The notes under the pieces are model-generated. The model saw only the letters and a program-made list of their open reading frames with translations, was not told where the DNA came from and made no database searches. Both the position numbers and the translations under genes were made by a program. From Dasyornis broadbenti (lineage: Eukaryota; Chordata; Aves; Passeriformes; Dasyornithidae): a DNA stretch of 64,000 nucleotides. Location of the stretch: positions 910,927 through 974,926 of the forward strand of contig VZRN01004398.1 of assembly GCA_013397935.1 (NCBI GenBank). The letters run 5' to 3'. Below are positions 1 to 13,240 of the stretch, one piece after another (position 1 is the stretch's first letter; every line of letters starts with the position of its first letter).

Positions 1-1203
1 TGCCTTCTGGCCTGCCAGGCCTTTTTGCCTTTGTTAGCACAAACTTATTTTGGAGCCTTTAAAAAAAGTTTTTATATTTACTTTCTTTCAGTCTCTTCTG
101 GCTGGTCTTTGTCTCTGAAGCCCCAGGAGCATCCAGGAGATAAGAAAATGGTGTGAGTTATGTTTTGCATCATCTGTGGTTGGAATTTCAGCGATGCAGG
201 GTCAGTTTGAAATTATCCCTGGAGGGTTGGTTGTGTTTTATAAGCTGGATGGTTTGGCTTACAGCCGTTTGATTTTTCCAAATAGTGTAAATCTATAGAC
301 ATTTGACTTTGGCACAAAAAACCTCCCCACTTCGAAGTCAAGAATAATTATTTTCCCAGAGCCAAGGTCAGCAGCTGGATTCAAATAATGGGATGGAAAA
401 ACCACTCTTGTTGCTTTTCACATGATTTTTAAAAAGTAATTTTAAAAAATAATCTCAGTGCATCAGCATCTGCCCCTAGCTCCCATGGTAGGCCCGACAG
501 GGCCCCTTAACCCAGGTACAGCTCCCAGTGTCCTCCAACAGGGCAGGAATTTCCTCTGAAGATAAATGCCACTCCTGTAACAACCTGGAAAATCACCCCT
601 ATCTTCTCCAGTTTTCTGAACTTTGGATAACCTGAGTTGAATTAGTTATAAAAAAGTTTGTAACAAAATGAACTTCCAACACATCTGTCAATATGATTCT
701 TGCTGTTGTATGTTTTACAACACTTGTTATTTTTTCACCTTAACCTGAAGTCATAGGAATAGAGGAGAGTAAAGGGAGGGGAGGGAGAGTTTGGAAATCA
801 CCTTAGGGCAGGGCTTGGGTAGTGCCAATGTGTGATTTGCATCTACTTGCTGAAGAGCTCCAGACCTGCTCCCAGCTCAGCAAGTGTGTGGGTACATCTG
901 AGTATGATGGATTTGGAGATATTTATTGTTGACTCTGTGGACAGTTTAGTTCTCTTTCTGGGCCCAGACACATCACCAAGTTTCCATGGTGCTATGAACT
1001 GCCTAAGCCCACCAAGCCATGCTGGTGGCCAGTGTGGGTGCCCCGCACTGTGGGCACATGCCACTGTGTGACACTCAGCTCCACCTGCAGCAATAAACAC
1101 ATGGCAAACCACCAGAAATGGTACACAGCCAATCTTCCCCTTGCCTAGTAGTGGGTGTTTCCCTAAGGTTTTCCAAATTAGTCTAAAAACTCACAATTTC
1201 TCC

Positions 1204-1216
1204 TTTTTTTTTTTTT
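1204..1216. repeat. Poly-T run (T13)
   Basis: Uninterrupted run of 13 T residues. Simple homopolymer with no adjoining element that I recognise. Confidence 0.9.
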
Positions 1217-2854
1217 AACAATGTAGTTCACATCAATTGAAATATTTCATTTACATTTCTACTTTTCCAGAAATACATACTCTTTGCAAGTAACTTGCAC
1301 TAAAATTGCCAGTTTAGGGCTAGGTCCTAAATTCCATCTGGCTCTGCAGGGAGGACTTGGGATGCAGGAGGGAAGAGCCCCACCACTGGCCTGACAAGTG
1401 GTTTGAAGGAGAAACGTATACACTGCCTCTGTACAGAACATGAGGTGTATCTAGCCTGATTTTTCTTCTTGAACCTATTAAATTTATTAAGGATTATTAT
1501 TTCAGGCATCCTTTCCCCTGCTACTGAAAGTCCTTTAAGATGGAAAATGAACCCTTCTGTCTTTGAGTACGTGGATTGTTTTGGTCTGGAACAACTTGTG
1601 TCAGAGTGACAAAACCCAAAAATAGAGTAGGAACCACTTGAGTGATATTCTGCTGCCAGAGATAGTGAAGGTTAAAATAATTCTTGGCAGGGTCTCCCTC
1701 CCCTGTGGATCTCAGGTGTTGGACACACAGATTCCAGATCTGCCTTTGCTGCTTTGGCCTCTTGTGTGTCTGTGAAGCAATTCATGGCAGAGAAAGCAAA
1801 GGGTGAGGACATGTGGTTGAGGGGACAGGCTGGGCTGGGGCCAGAACATGTCTCCCTCTCCAGCTCTGTCTCCCTGTGCTCTTGGCTCAGTATGGATTTA
1901 GCCGTGTCTTGGTGGTGCTGGGGTGCCTGGGCTTCAAGGGCTTTTCCTGGGCTGGGGCAGGAGGCACCTTGGGCTTCTCCATGAGCCATTGCCTCCAGGC
2001 CAGGATGCAGCTCCTTGCTGAGCAAAATGAGGAAAACAGGCAAAAACCAGATCAGACAATAGTGATGAGGTATAAAAAGGTTCTGCACTGAAAACCACAG
2101 GCAATGGCTGAGGGGAGGTGGTGGGTCTTGCTTGTCAATCATAGGGATATCTTTGTTCCATGGAGGTGTGCTGTTTCTTTCTCCATATATTATTTATGGC
2201 AATACTGAAGGTGTTTGTTATCTTTTCTACACAGTTAATGTATTTCCCCCTTCAGCTTCCTCAGCATCAGTTTTATTTCCTGGGTAAACATTGCTCATAT
2301 TCTGCTCTTCACCTGCTCAAAACTGACCCCTGAGGCTGATGGGGTATCGGCCAATACAACAGGCTAAAGTGGATGGGTGACTGAGGTGACTGATGTCCCT
2401 GGAGACCTCAGTAAAATAACCCCAACATTTATCATGACCTTGAGTAACTCACTACTTCTTTCCTTGTCTCCCTTCCAAATCTATTAAATAATAGAAAAAA
2501 GTATTCCTCCCTTCTAAGCTATGTCAAAGGCTGGGTGATCAACCTAATTATGGATTTTTGAGGAACAGGCCCATTTCTGTGAAGCAGACAGATTCCTGTC
2601 TAGTGTAAATCAGGACAGTGTTGTCACAGTCACTCAGAGCAGAGCTGTGTTGCAGCTTTACATGTGGGCAGATCACTTTGTAAAGTATGAATACACTTTT
2701 CAAGTGAATTAAATCTCTTCGTGTAGAAAGCTTTCATATCAATGGATATATTGTCTTCCATTCTAACACTTAATAACACTTTTCATCTTCAAAGGAATCT
2801 CTGAAGGTTGCCTGATAAAGACTTGAATTCTCCCCTAGAGACCAAGCAAGTTTT

Positions 2855-2900
2855 ATTAGTCCCATTTTACATAGAGGCAAGCCAGCACTGGGGTGAAGGC
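2855..2900. repeat. Possible MIR/L2-like remnant
   Basis: The wording 'cccattttacatagaggcaa' recalls the conserved 'cccattttacagatgaggaa' segment of MIR/L2-type repeats. The match is short and unsupported on either side, so this is a weak call. Confidence 0.2.
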
Positions 2901-4067
2901 TGACATTTTGGAGAGGTGCCTCTAATTCTGGGAGCATTCAGGTTTTATCCCACTCTCCAATGTGACAAGAGTGCAGTTACCCTGTCACAACACACTGTCT
3001 GATCTTCAGCTCATGCTGAGAAGTGGGAGAGTGATGGCAAAGCTGAGGAAGGAAAGGTAATTTGGGTGCTGGATACTCATGAGCCATGCAGTCACTCTTG
3101 GGATTATCATCCACCATGAATTCCCAGCTCATCCCAGAGCCACCAGCTCCAGTGGGTGTTCTCCTAATTTGTTTCCACACTGGATATTGCCCTTTGAGCT
3201 GTTCACTACAATCCCTGGTATCAGCTGAGCAGCCCTTGCCTAAGGGAGTGAGGCTCACTGCTTGCCTGTCCATTTCTCCACTTCTCTGCACCTGGTGTTG
3301 TCATTGCCTGTCCTGAGTGGGTGTATAATAGTTCCCACTTGTATTTCACAGGCACCCTGGGTGGATAAACAAGGTGAGGGCTGGTTTGTTCTGGCTCAGA
3401 GAGCCGAGATGAACATACCTTCCTGCACAGCTTACAGCAATCCCACAGTCTCCATGGGACCCCTGGGTCATTCTCTACCCAGATAACCAGAGTTTCACTC
3501 TTTGTTTGAGCCCTGTAAGCGAGTTGTGCAGAAAACACTCCAGTAAATACTCAGCAAAAGGACAGCTCTCCCTCGCCAATCCTAAGACCAGCAGGCCATT
3601 GATGGGCTTATTTAAGAGGCTGAGCATGATATGTATTTTCCACATACTAAGAAGGGTGTTGGCCAGGTTTGTTCACTTCAGGCTGCCCAAGGTTGTGCAT
3701 ATGAGCCCCACCCCAACCAAGTGGGGCACAGTATTTTTGTCTTACACAGAGTACATTTGGTGTGATCTGTCCCTTGCTTTAAGCCTCATACATTGGCAAT
3801 ATATCTTGGGAAACCAAAAGTTAGTACCAAGTTTCTCTCTTGTGGATGATCACTTCTGATTTGGCTAGGCTTTTTACCCATGTTGGACTGACAGAAGTGG
3901 AAGCAGGAGTAGGTACAGTTCCACAGTGGACCACAACTTCAGAGGAGTTTTGAAGAGAGATGACTGCAAAACCTCAACCCTGATCAAGCCACCTTGGCTT
4001 CAGGTGGTGCCTGTGGATTCTAGCGTGTGGGTATGGAGCAGCCCTTCCAGCAGGCAGAGTGCAGCAT

Positions 4068-4108
4068 GGGGGGGACCCAGGGTGGGAGGAGAGGAGGTGG
4101 GGCTGGGG
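4068..4108 (+). other. G-quadruplex-prone tract
   Basis: Five G runs of at least three bases on the plus strand (4068-4074, 4080-4082, 4084-4086, 4099-4102, 4105-4108). The gap between the third and fourth runs is 12 bases; the other gaps are 1 to 5. The spacing is compatible with an intramolecular quadruplex. No promoter is recognisable nearby. Confidence 0.5.
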
Positions 4109-4959
4109 AGACCTGGACTGCATCAGCAAACCATGGCAGGGGTCCAAACTGTTCAATAAAGTGACAAAAACCAAAGGTAATTGTGGGAAGAAGGTGCAGA
4201 TTAATAAAAAGATACTTAGGCAGACAGAGATAGGCCCAAGAAAGGGGTAAATCATCTGATGGCTTTCCCATCTCTAGTGATGGCTCTCCCATCACTAAAG
4301 CCATGGATTAAATTCAGGACATGGGACTTGGTGTACAGGGGAGGGTACTGATCAGACCTGAGGCATCTTGGGGTTACCAGACAGACAAAGCCTGTTTCCA
4401 GCTATGGATGTCAGTCTGTTATATTCACAGAGACACCAGGATCCCTTGCATTGAGTTATCAGAAAAAAACAGTTGTCTGAGCAGTAGTTTAATGTCGTGT
4501 CAGATAGGATATCAGTATCTCTTAGAAATAGAATTTTATTTTCTTTTTAGTGTTTTTCCTCCTCTGTGCTGTCAGTGGTGAAGCTTGTAGGACCAATTTA
4601 TCTGTCCACTGGTGCAAACTTGAGTTTAGATACTGGTAAATCTTGTCTTCTGCTCATAGGACCACTTTTTCCACTCTCATTAACATTGAAATAAATTTTC
4701 CTGTGACAGAAAAGACCAAAGAGCTGTGGAAGAGGCAAACATTGGACTAGCATGACAGGAAGAAATGTTGCCGCCCAGAATTAAGTCTGACTTTGGCATT
4801 TTGGCCCCATGCAAATGAGTGGCAAAATTTGCATCAGCTTCAGCTGAGCTGAGATAAACCTTAATCCATTACAGATAGCAACTCTTTGCTGCTTGTATTG
4901 TGAGTAGTGTGAGTATGGGTTTCTAGGCTTCAGGCAAGTCTGGTCATGGGTTGGATCAC

Positions 4960-5035
4960 AGCTGCCTCACCAAAGCCAATTGCAAAAGTCGTGTTGACTT
5001 CAATGCGACCAGCTTTGGGCCCTGCGGCAAGCCTG
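4960..5035. repeat. Degraded ancient amniote dispersed repeat
   Basis: The block contains 'gccaattgcaaaa', 'ttgacttcaatgcgacc' and 'tttgggccctg'. It resembles the old dispersed amniote sequence 'ccattgacttcaatgggagcaggat...gggccct', which is common in reptile and bird genomes. I cannot assign a family name, and divergence is high. Confidence 0.3.
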
Positions 5036-5344
5036 GCCTTTTAGTCAGTCGAGATCAAGTGTTATATTAATTTAATACCTGATGAATCACCTTGTAGGAT
5101 ATAATTTTTCCCATTGCAGGGAAAGGGGTGTATTTGACAACCCAATATGATCCCTCCCTCTTTAACTACTAATCCAACTAAATCTTCCTGCAGCAGACAT
5201 CTGAAAAACACTGGAAACTGCCATGCCACAAATGTAGGGATATGCTGTAAAAATAGCTTTACACTGAAATGCTATTTTATTACAGCAGTTGCTATAGTTT
5301 CTGGATCTGGCAGAGATTCCTTCCCAATAAACCCTGACTTTAAA

Positions 5345-5355
5345 GGGGGGGGGGG
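5345..5355 (+). repeat. Poly-G run (G11)
   Basis: Eleven consecutive G residues followed by tggtg. A homopolymer prone to sequencing error, whose length may be unreliable. Confidence 0.85.
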
Positions 5356-7754
5356 TGGTGTTGTAAGTCAGCTGTTGTGATTCCCATTAGGCTGAAACTT
5401 GGCACCAAGTTCATCTGTACGTTAAACTCATCCCCTGCAGGTCTTCTGAGCTTTCTCAAAGTGTTTGTGTGTGACTTGTGCACAGGAGAAATATCAGCCT
5501 AGATTCACCGAGTGCCCTAAAAGTCTCCTTTCTGGGTTCCTGAGAGGCAGGAGCAGCCCTAAGAGCAGCCAAGGTCAGGAGAGACTCGGCACAGGCGCAG
5601 CCACGTCTGCTGGAATACCACTGTGAAGGTCAACTTCATTATTACCATCTCTCTCTGGTTTATGTATTATACTTCACTTTTTCCAAGGTGACAAGGTAGA
5701 AAATGACAAAACCCACATGTGTTTCTGGATCTCTGCTTCTCTGCACAACTTCCATCTATGCTGAGCAGTGAGATGTAGAAGCTGCAGGGAAAGGGCAAGA
5801 GCAAAGGAGGCCTTTACCAGCCAAGTCTCAGCTTGGTTTGAGCCACACAGCAGCAGGAGAGCAGGTAGGTGCAGAGAAATTCCCCACAGCCATCCCAGCA
5901 ATGCCAGGGAGAAGCTCAGAATGAAGCATTGGTGTATCTTCCACCTCCCATGAGCTGTGCAGAGGACCAATGCTGGCCTCTCTGTTCGCTTGGGGCTTAT
6001 TCAGGAGGACCAGAGGCCAAGGTGTGGACAAGGCAGCCAAATTGTTTATCTCCTGACAGCAGTTTGCAGTCACTTTCAGTTAGCAAGAGCCAAGTAAGGG
6101 TTTGTGAGGTTTTCAGTTAGCATGAAGCAAGTCACCACTAGAAATCTTCCACCTGGAGGCCAGTGTTTCTCATGAAGGTGAAGATATGTCAGTGTCAGGT
6201 GAATTAAAACCTGTGAGTGAATGATTTATTTGCAGTCACTGTACACTGGAGCTAAGCAAAAAGTGCAGTTATTTGGGTTATGGTCTGTTGCTGTTAGTCT
6301 GGGCCCTGAACACAACCCTGCTCATTTTCATATCAAGGATCAGGATCTTCACTACTGCAGAAAGCTGTTGGTGATGGAGGAGGCTGGGGACCATCCCTTT
6401 GGGGATGTGCATCCACACACAGCTCTTGGGAATCCCCAGCTCGGAGAGGCTTATGTCAGGTCTGCCACGTCAGAGCTGCAGAGACGGGAAGGGGCAGGAA
6501 GATCTTTAAAAACATCAAATAAACAAATAATCCTTTCCATGCCCTGGTGCCTCTGATCCCATATTGTGTCAATGCTCAGGAGCCACCCATGTGGTAGAGG
6601 CAGTGCTATGGGTTCCTATGGCCCCACTGCAGGCAGGTCACTCTGCAGGCTTCTCTTTGAAGTTTAGGCAGGGTCTGGATATTGCTTTTCTCTTTTTTTC
6701 ACTTCTCACCTTGAAGGGACAAATGCACTCACATTTCTCAGAACCAGATATGCTCTATGCAAACCAGATGCCCATTGCAGACAGCTGTCAGGTGTTGCTG
6801 CCCCTGGCCGGCTTGTGCCATGATGGATCTATGCTTGAGAGCTCACTTTGGGAAAACTGAAGCTCTGCTCCAGTCCAGTGCTCATCCCATGGCAGCACTA
6901 TGTCCTTACAGAGAGGCTCCACAGGACTCTCATTTCCAGAGCATCTCCCAAAGCTCCCTCAGGTGGGACCCACCTGAGCCTTGGCCTCTGGTCCTCCTGA
7001 TGCGACTGCGCAGCTGCTGCCTGGGGGGAAAAGATGCTTTCAGGAAAAGCGAGTGCAAAGATAAGTTAGTGAGGGAAATGTGAGATGGTCTATGGAAATC
7101 ACTTGCTCCTGCAGAGCCCTAAGCAGGCAGGGAACAGGAGGTGCCTTTCTCTCCCTCCTAAGCCAGGGTTTGCTTATGAAAAATGAACCACATGCCTTGG
7201 TCCTTGCCACCAACGCCTTTCCTTGTGGTTTTCTGTGTGCTGCAGTTGCATTTTGCAGACATCTGGATTCAATAACCCTGCTGATACAGCCATAAAATTA
7301 GAAACCGAACACTGTGGAAGGCAGAGGTCAGTGAGTGATTCATCCTGATATAATGTGCTGGGGCTGGAGTGCTCCATGACTCAGGATGGGGCTCTGTGGG
7401 ACCCTGGGGTGCAGCGGGGCAGCCCCCTGCCTACAGCTCCCTGTGTTCTGTGGGGAGAGGTGGGAAAGCAGGGGGAGGCATTGGTTGCCTCCAGCATTTT
7501 CCTGACCTCAGAGGGGGAGACCTGGCACCTCCTGACTCCAAGCATCTCTGCAGCTCACAGAGGAAGTGCTGTGCATCCCATTATTGGGGGGATAATCGAG
7601 GACTTGGAAAAATAGGGTTTGTTTCCTCTCCACAAGCTACTTGTGTAACTACAGACAAATCCTTGCTTGCCTTCTGGCTATAAACCCAGGACCTGAGCCT
7701 GCTGAAAGTCCCATTTTGGGTGGAGAAGCTCCATGTGTGCCTTAGCTTATCCCT

Positions 7755-7803
7755 GCAGTATGCTGGGCAGTGAGTATGCTGGGCTGCAGTATGCTGCAGC
7801 CTG
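7755..7803. repeat. Short minisatellite, about 16-bp unit, 3 copies
   Basis: The core 'agtatgctg' recurs at 7757, 7773 and 7788, giving a period of 15-16 bp. The first two copies continue as gggc and the third as cagc. Three imperfect copies in total. Confidence 0.7.
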
Positions 7804-10800
7804 TTGCTGGTCTTCCCTGTCCTTGCAATGCTCTCCAAACATCTGAGTACCTGCACCACCATCCCTGAGGAGGAGGTGGCTGCAGTGTCCCCAGGCTGGA
7901 CAATGTCCTGGCTGGAGCTGGGTTCTGCCTGACAGGTCTCTTGCTACCAGCTGGCACTGGAGCTCAGTGCCCTGAGCCTTGGGTGGATGCTTTCACTACC
8001 CCAAACTCCTTCCTGCCCCAGTGGCTCTGGATCACCACAGTCTCCGGCCATGTCTGGGAAGATGAGAAGTCCAATTCCCTCTATGCAGTACCTTGTGACT
8101 CCTGTCTCTGTGGTGAGCAGAGCTGGAGCCGATGTTTTGTTCTGCAGTGCAGCAGCCCCAGGCTTGAGCAGGGGCCAAGAGATGGGTGTGGGTTAGAATG
8201 TACCTGGAGGGGGGTTAAAGTTCATGCTTTAATATATTTAAATAGATAATATATTAAAATGGAGAATGAAAGCAGAGAGAAGGGGATGGAAAAGATCAGT
8301 GTGCAGAGCATAGATTTGGACCAGACTGCTGTACTGCTGAGCAAAAATTCAGAAAGCCCATGGACACCCTCTTGCTGCAAGCACAAGCTGTGCATGCTGG
8401 ATGGTGTGTGCTGCATGGTGAGCATGTGTGTACTTATCATCTGGGATTTACCTCCTGATTTCTGGGCCTCAGTGATACTTGCTCACGTTGGTTCTCTCTG
8501 CAGCCAAGAGAGTGAGAAACTTTCATATTTGCATGGTGACAGCATGGACCTGCTGTCTCCAGAGAGCAAAGGCTCAGCCAGAGGGACAGAGGATTGTTTT
8601 CATCATTGTGTGTGCGGGTAGTGACTCACACAGGGATGCTGGATGATGAGGGAGAGATTTCAAAGCCAGGAGGAGAGCCAAGGGCTGAATCCTGCCAAGA
8701 GCCCTTACCTGCAGGGGTGCAAAGACTTTAAGATGGTGTTTGCTGCAGCAAGATGTCCCTTGTGATCTAGGATGGAAGTGGGTTATGACCCACTTGTGTG
8801 ACTGGGCTCTTGTAGGACATGCAGGGCAGGATGGTCTGAGCAAGGACTGCTGTTTGGGCTGGTGGCAGCAGCAGGAGGGTGGTGATATCACACCAGATCA
8901 GGCTGGGGATGTGCACTGGCCAAACTGGAGAGCTGGGCCAGGGCTTGGTACCACTGCTTTGGTTCTCACAGAACTCCGCAGGACCCGGTCTAGACAAGAG
9001 GGTTTTTAAATAATATTGGTTTTATCATAATGGTTCTCTGATTTTCACTCCTATCTCTTGACCTCAACACATTGACACCACTGGTCCTGTTGGCCTGAAA
9101 GCATATTTTCCAGCTACTCTGTAGCTAAAATTGTAATCTCTGGAGCCACTTCCTGGGCAATTTTTGGGTGAATAATATTTGTGGTTTTCCTTGTGTTTGC
9201 ACAAGTATTTACATTTGCAAACACACAGAGAAACTCTCAGCCCCTGGTATTGCAGAGAAGCATCTTATACTTCCAAGTGCTGATGTCTCAAAGACTTTTC
9301 CATCCTCCAAACCTCCAGCTGGGGTGAAGCCGTTAATCTCCTAGCCTGAGACACACTCCTTCACACCCACTGTGCTAAATCTCTCACCTTGCTAAGAGGG
9401 AGGTTGCCTAAAACCTGCAGGTTTTAGAGCCACCCAGGTGCTCTGGATCAGAGGGGTTCTGCACCTCGTGTCACTCCTCAGGGCTCTCAGGGGAGGAGGC
9501 ACAAGACACATTGCCCAGGGGCTGCCTTCCCCGCCGCGTTTTTTGTGGTGCTGGAGCCTTGTGGCATTGCATGAGCACAGCTGGAGCAGCAGCAGGGGAT
9601 GTGGTCCAGGAGGTGGTTGCCTCCAGCCTGCAGGATCCATCCTGGGCATGCTCCTCACTGTCATTTTCTCTGTTGCTGGTGTAAGGGGGATTCCTCAAGG
9701 TTAAGGTTTTCTGCAGAAGTCTCATTATCCAATGCTGGATAAATGAGCTGCCAAGAGAATGTTTTACCATGAGGATCTAGGCTGGACTCGGCAGATTGAG
9801 CTGGGCTCTGGAGGCAGAGAGGCTCTTTCTGCTTCAGCTGATCATGGACTTTAATGCTGGATTGGCAGGTGCTGTGCTAGCCTGGACCTCAGCCAGGAAG
9901 GTGTAAAGTTTGGCTGCCAGAAGTGCTGCAAATGTGTGCCCAGAGTGTGCCCGGGAGCTTCCCTGTTGGTGCCAGGTCAACATCCCTCAGCTTCAACATC
10001 ACTTCCACGCCCTGTGCAGATCTTGGTTCTTTTAAGGTGACTCTTAATCCCATCTAACTTTGCTGAAGTAAAACTGATATTCCCTGAGGAGGCACAGGCA
10101 GAATCAAAGATGAGCAAAATCTTTATTCTGGAAAGTTTGGCTGGATTAGGCTCAGCTGTTATAAATATGCAGCTCAAGTACATGACCTGCATTTCATTTC
10201 AATGATATTTTATTAACTGTACTTTTTTGACTTGTCATGGCTTGAGTGTGGCTTGGCTTCAGACTGTTAACAGCCTTGGCTTTGGTGTGAGCTTGTACTG
10301 TTAAGTAATTTGCAATGAGTTTCTTTAATTACAAATGCTCTTACTTTTTCACATTGTCATAGTCTGCATGGCAGATATAGATTTTCAAAGCACATGCCTC
10401 AGCCATGAGGGATTTGTAGAAGCTGTGGCTCAGCTGGGAGCGCAGGTGTGGGCCACGCGGCCATCAGGACACCTGCAGGCAGAGGACCAGGTACACACTG
10501 GGAACACTAAAGAGAAAAGTGGGGTGTAGAGCTCTCAGAAAGAGGATAGAAGTCCAGTACAGCTGAAAAATCACACCCAAGGAGTCCCAAATGATGCAGA
10601 GTTGTCACCTGCAGATGAAAAACCCCCATGTTTATCTCTTCTCAAGGAACTTTCTGCTCTGCAGTGATGGCTGTGAATGTTTTGGAAGCTGCAGAGCCAT
10701 GCGGAGGCTCAGGCACCTTTGCAGGGTGGTGTCTGGGGAGGAAACACCCAGCCAAGGAGGAAAAACAAATTAAGTAAAAGCTCTTGCTGTTTTCCTAATT

Positions 10801-11499
10801 GCTGCTGTTTCAAATAAAAACACAAACAAAGAAACCTCAGAGGAGTTCACGGTGGGACAGGAGCTCAGTTTGCTGCACTGTAGCCCTGGGTGGTTCCAGT
10901 AATGCAGCTCTCGGCACTGGGGCTGCTGCTGCTGCCTTTGGGGGGAACAGGAGCAAATGGGGCTGGTGGAGAGTCAAGTGCTGAAACAAAAGGCTGTGCT
11001 GGCAGGTCAGTGAGTTGAGAGGCCGTGGAGCCCTGACCATGCAGAAAACAGCCACAGAGGGAAGGAGAAATTAATCAGATGGAATAAATCATGTCACAGT
11101 GTGTGCTGGAATCAGGGCACAGGAAAGCTGAGGTGGGTAAGGAGCGACTGTGCATAGTGCAGCATGGGGGGCAATACAATAGGCAGCATGGCAGACAGGG
11201 CATCCTTGTCTGGACACACTGCCTCAGAACTGGGACTGAGGGTGATCTGACTCACTGGCACCAAGGACATGTTCATCAGAGCCAGGGGAAGGATCTGGGC
11301 TTTAGGCACTGCAGGTTTAGCCTCAAGGTAAGAAGAAAGTGTTGGGATTTTTGACGTTTGGCAGGTCCAGCTCACCTTCTCCTGCTGTGCTTTTTGCTGG
11401 GTATCCACACTGCAGCAGCAACAGCCAGCAGGTGATGTGTGTCAGGGTGGAGGCCCACACATAACACAGGAGACTGGACTCTGCTCTGAAGGCAAGACT

Positions 11500-11879
11500 G
11501 GGAGAGCTGGGGTTATTCAGCCTGGAGAAGAGAAGGCTCCAGGGAGACCTAAAGTGCTAAAGGAGCTCCAGGAGAGCTGGTGAAGGACTTTGGACAAGGG
11601 CCTGGAGGGACAGGACAAAGGGGAATGAGTTCAAACTGCCAGAGGGCAGGGTTAGATGGCATATGGGGAAGAAATTCTTCCCTGTGAAGGTGGTGAGGCC
11701 CTAGCACAGGTTTCCCAGAGCAGCTGTGGCTGCCCCATCCCTGCAAGTGCCCAAGGCCCAGTTGGATGGGGCTTGGAGCAACCTGGGATAGTGGAAGGTG
11801 TCCTGCCCACAGCAGGGGCTTGGAACAAGATGATCTTTAAGGTCCCTTCCAACCCAAACCACTCTGTGATTCTGTGACA
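11500..11879 (+). mobile_element. CR1 LINE, 5'-truncated 3' end
   Basis: The best-preserved CR1 copy in the window. It reads in order 'gagctggggttattcagcc', 'tggagaagagaaggctcc', 'gggaagaaattcttccctg', 'tggtgaggccctagcacagg', 'gctgtggctgccccatccc', 'ttggatggggcttggagc', then 'ggtcccttccaacccaaac' and the terminal 'gattctgtgac'. This is the usual 3' untranslated tail of avian CR1. Short internal deletions are present (for example near 11550-11590). It lacks any reverse-transcriptase coding sequence and cannot mobilise itself. Open frames crossing it are not genes. Confidence 0.92.
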
Positions 11880-13149
11880 TGCAGGCCCTCTGTGGGCTGA
11901 GCCCAAGGGCTGGCTGCAGGCCAGCTCCTCCATGGGCGCCGGACATTCTGCTCGTCCTGGTCCAGTCCCATGGAGCAGCCTGGGTGCGGAGCACAGCAGG
12001 AGCTCCTTCACCCTGCTCTGGCTCTGGCTGCCCTATCCACACATGCTCTGAAGCAGTGTCACTCAGATCTGAACAAATAAAAAGCTCTTCCAATTCCCTC
12101 ATCCCTCCCTTGCCTCACCCCCAGCTCTGAAAGAAAGAGGAGAGTTCAGGAGTTTCACACAGCATCCAGTTTCAGGCAAATATTTTCTGTAAAGCTAATT
12201 GAAAATGTTCCTGCGTGCTGTTCCCACTCACACGAGGCTGTCAGGGAGGTCAGGGCTGTGGTGATGTTCCCGTGCATTCCTGGTCTGGGACTCAGTGGCC
12301 ACAGTCCAGCACACTGTGCTGAGGATTAAATACTGAGTGATTATAGCAGGAGCTGGGAGGTTTTGTCAGATCCTCATGAACTCTTGGAGCTTTATGGCAA
12401 CTGCCCAGACCCAGAGAATAGCCATCCCAAAGAATTTATGAGGCAAACATTTGTCCCAGACTTCTCAGAGGCAAGCATGAAATGGCTCAAATAATTGGGA
12501 TTTGCATAGAATGAGCAGATTGGGATGTGTGGCTACCTGTGAAAATGTTTTGGGCAAAGCCTCTCTCCCTTATCTCTCTCATCTTGGATGCCCCCCTGGC
12601 TCAGCAAGGCCCTGAGCGTGCCCAGGCTGGGAGCCACCCCCAGGGATCCACACTGGAGACAGTGCAGAAGGCAATGGCTGATGTCTGCACATTCCCAAGG
12701 GTCCCATGGCTGTTTGGATGGGCCAGATGTGCCCACAGGCCACTGATGGGACCTCCTGCCTGGATGCAGCCCCATGCCCTCCCTCCCTTGGTGCTGGGTT
12801 TGGGTGCACACACAGGGGCTGTGGCAGGAGCGAGGCTCCATGCAAAGGCCCAGGTTTAGGAGCGGGGCATTGACTTTTGGTGAACTACCTTCATATTCTT
12901 AGTTCTCCACTTGCTCACGAGTGTCAAAACAAGAGAGCCTGGAAAGACGCCCAAACACACCAGAAAGAAATCTAATTTCTATTTGAGGGAGTTGCTGCAG
13001 AAAAACATTGGAGTTATTTGCTAAGCTCTAATAATGACACTGTGCATTTGCATTGCAGCTTCCACCTAAGGGCATCTTGGCACAGCCGGTAATTAAACCT
13101 CCGAGTTCTTGTGAGGGAGACAAAGCCCTTTTCTAACATTTGACAGACA

Positions 13150-13240
13150 GCTAAACTTTGGGCCAGGGTCAGATTAAGTGGCTTGCTCAGAGATGTATAT
13201 TGAGTGTGCAGCAAATCCAAACTCAAACAAGAGCCTTGCT
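13150..13240 (+). repeat. Possible MIR/L2-like remnant
   Basis: The order 'cagattaagtggcttgctc', 'agagatgtatattgagtgt', 'aaatccaaactcaaac' parallels the MIR/L2 stretch 'gttaagtgacttgcccaaggtcacacag...gaattcaaacc'. It is diverged, and the boundaries are approximate. Confidence 0.33.

Larger units (their letters stand above)
1..11499. other. Unique non-coding DNA, no gene recognised
   Basis: No open frame here resembles a known protein, and no RNA gene is visible. The stretch is mixed-composition unique DNA. Recognisable content is a T13 run (1204-1216), short traces of very old amniote repeats (about 2590-2620, 2855-2900, 4960-5035), a G-quadruplex-prone tract (4068-4108), an 11-G run (5345-5355) and a 16-bp minisatellite (7755-7803). 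An octamer-type ATGCAAAT sits at 4809-4816. The rest shows nothing I can name. Confidence 0.6.
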
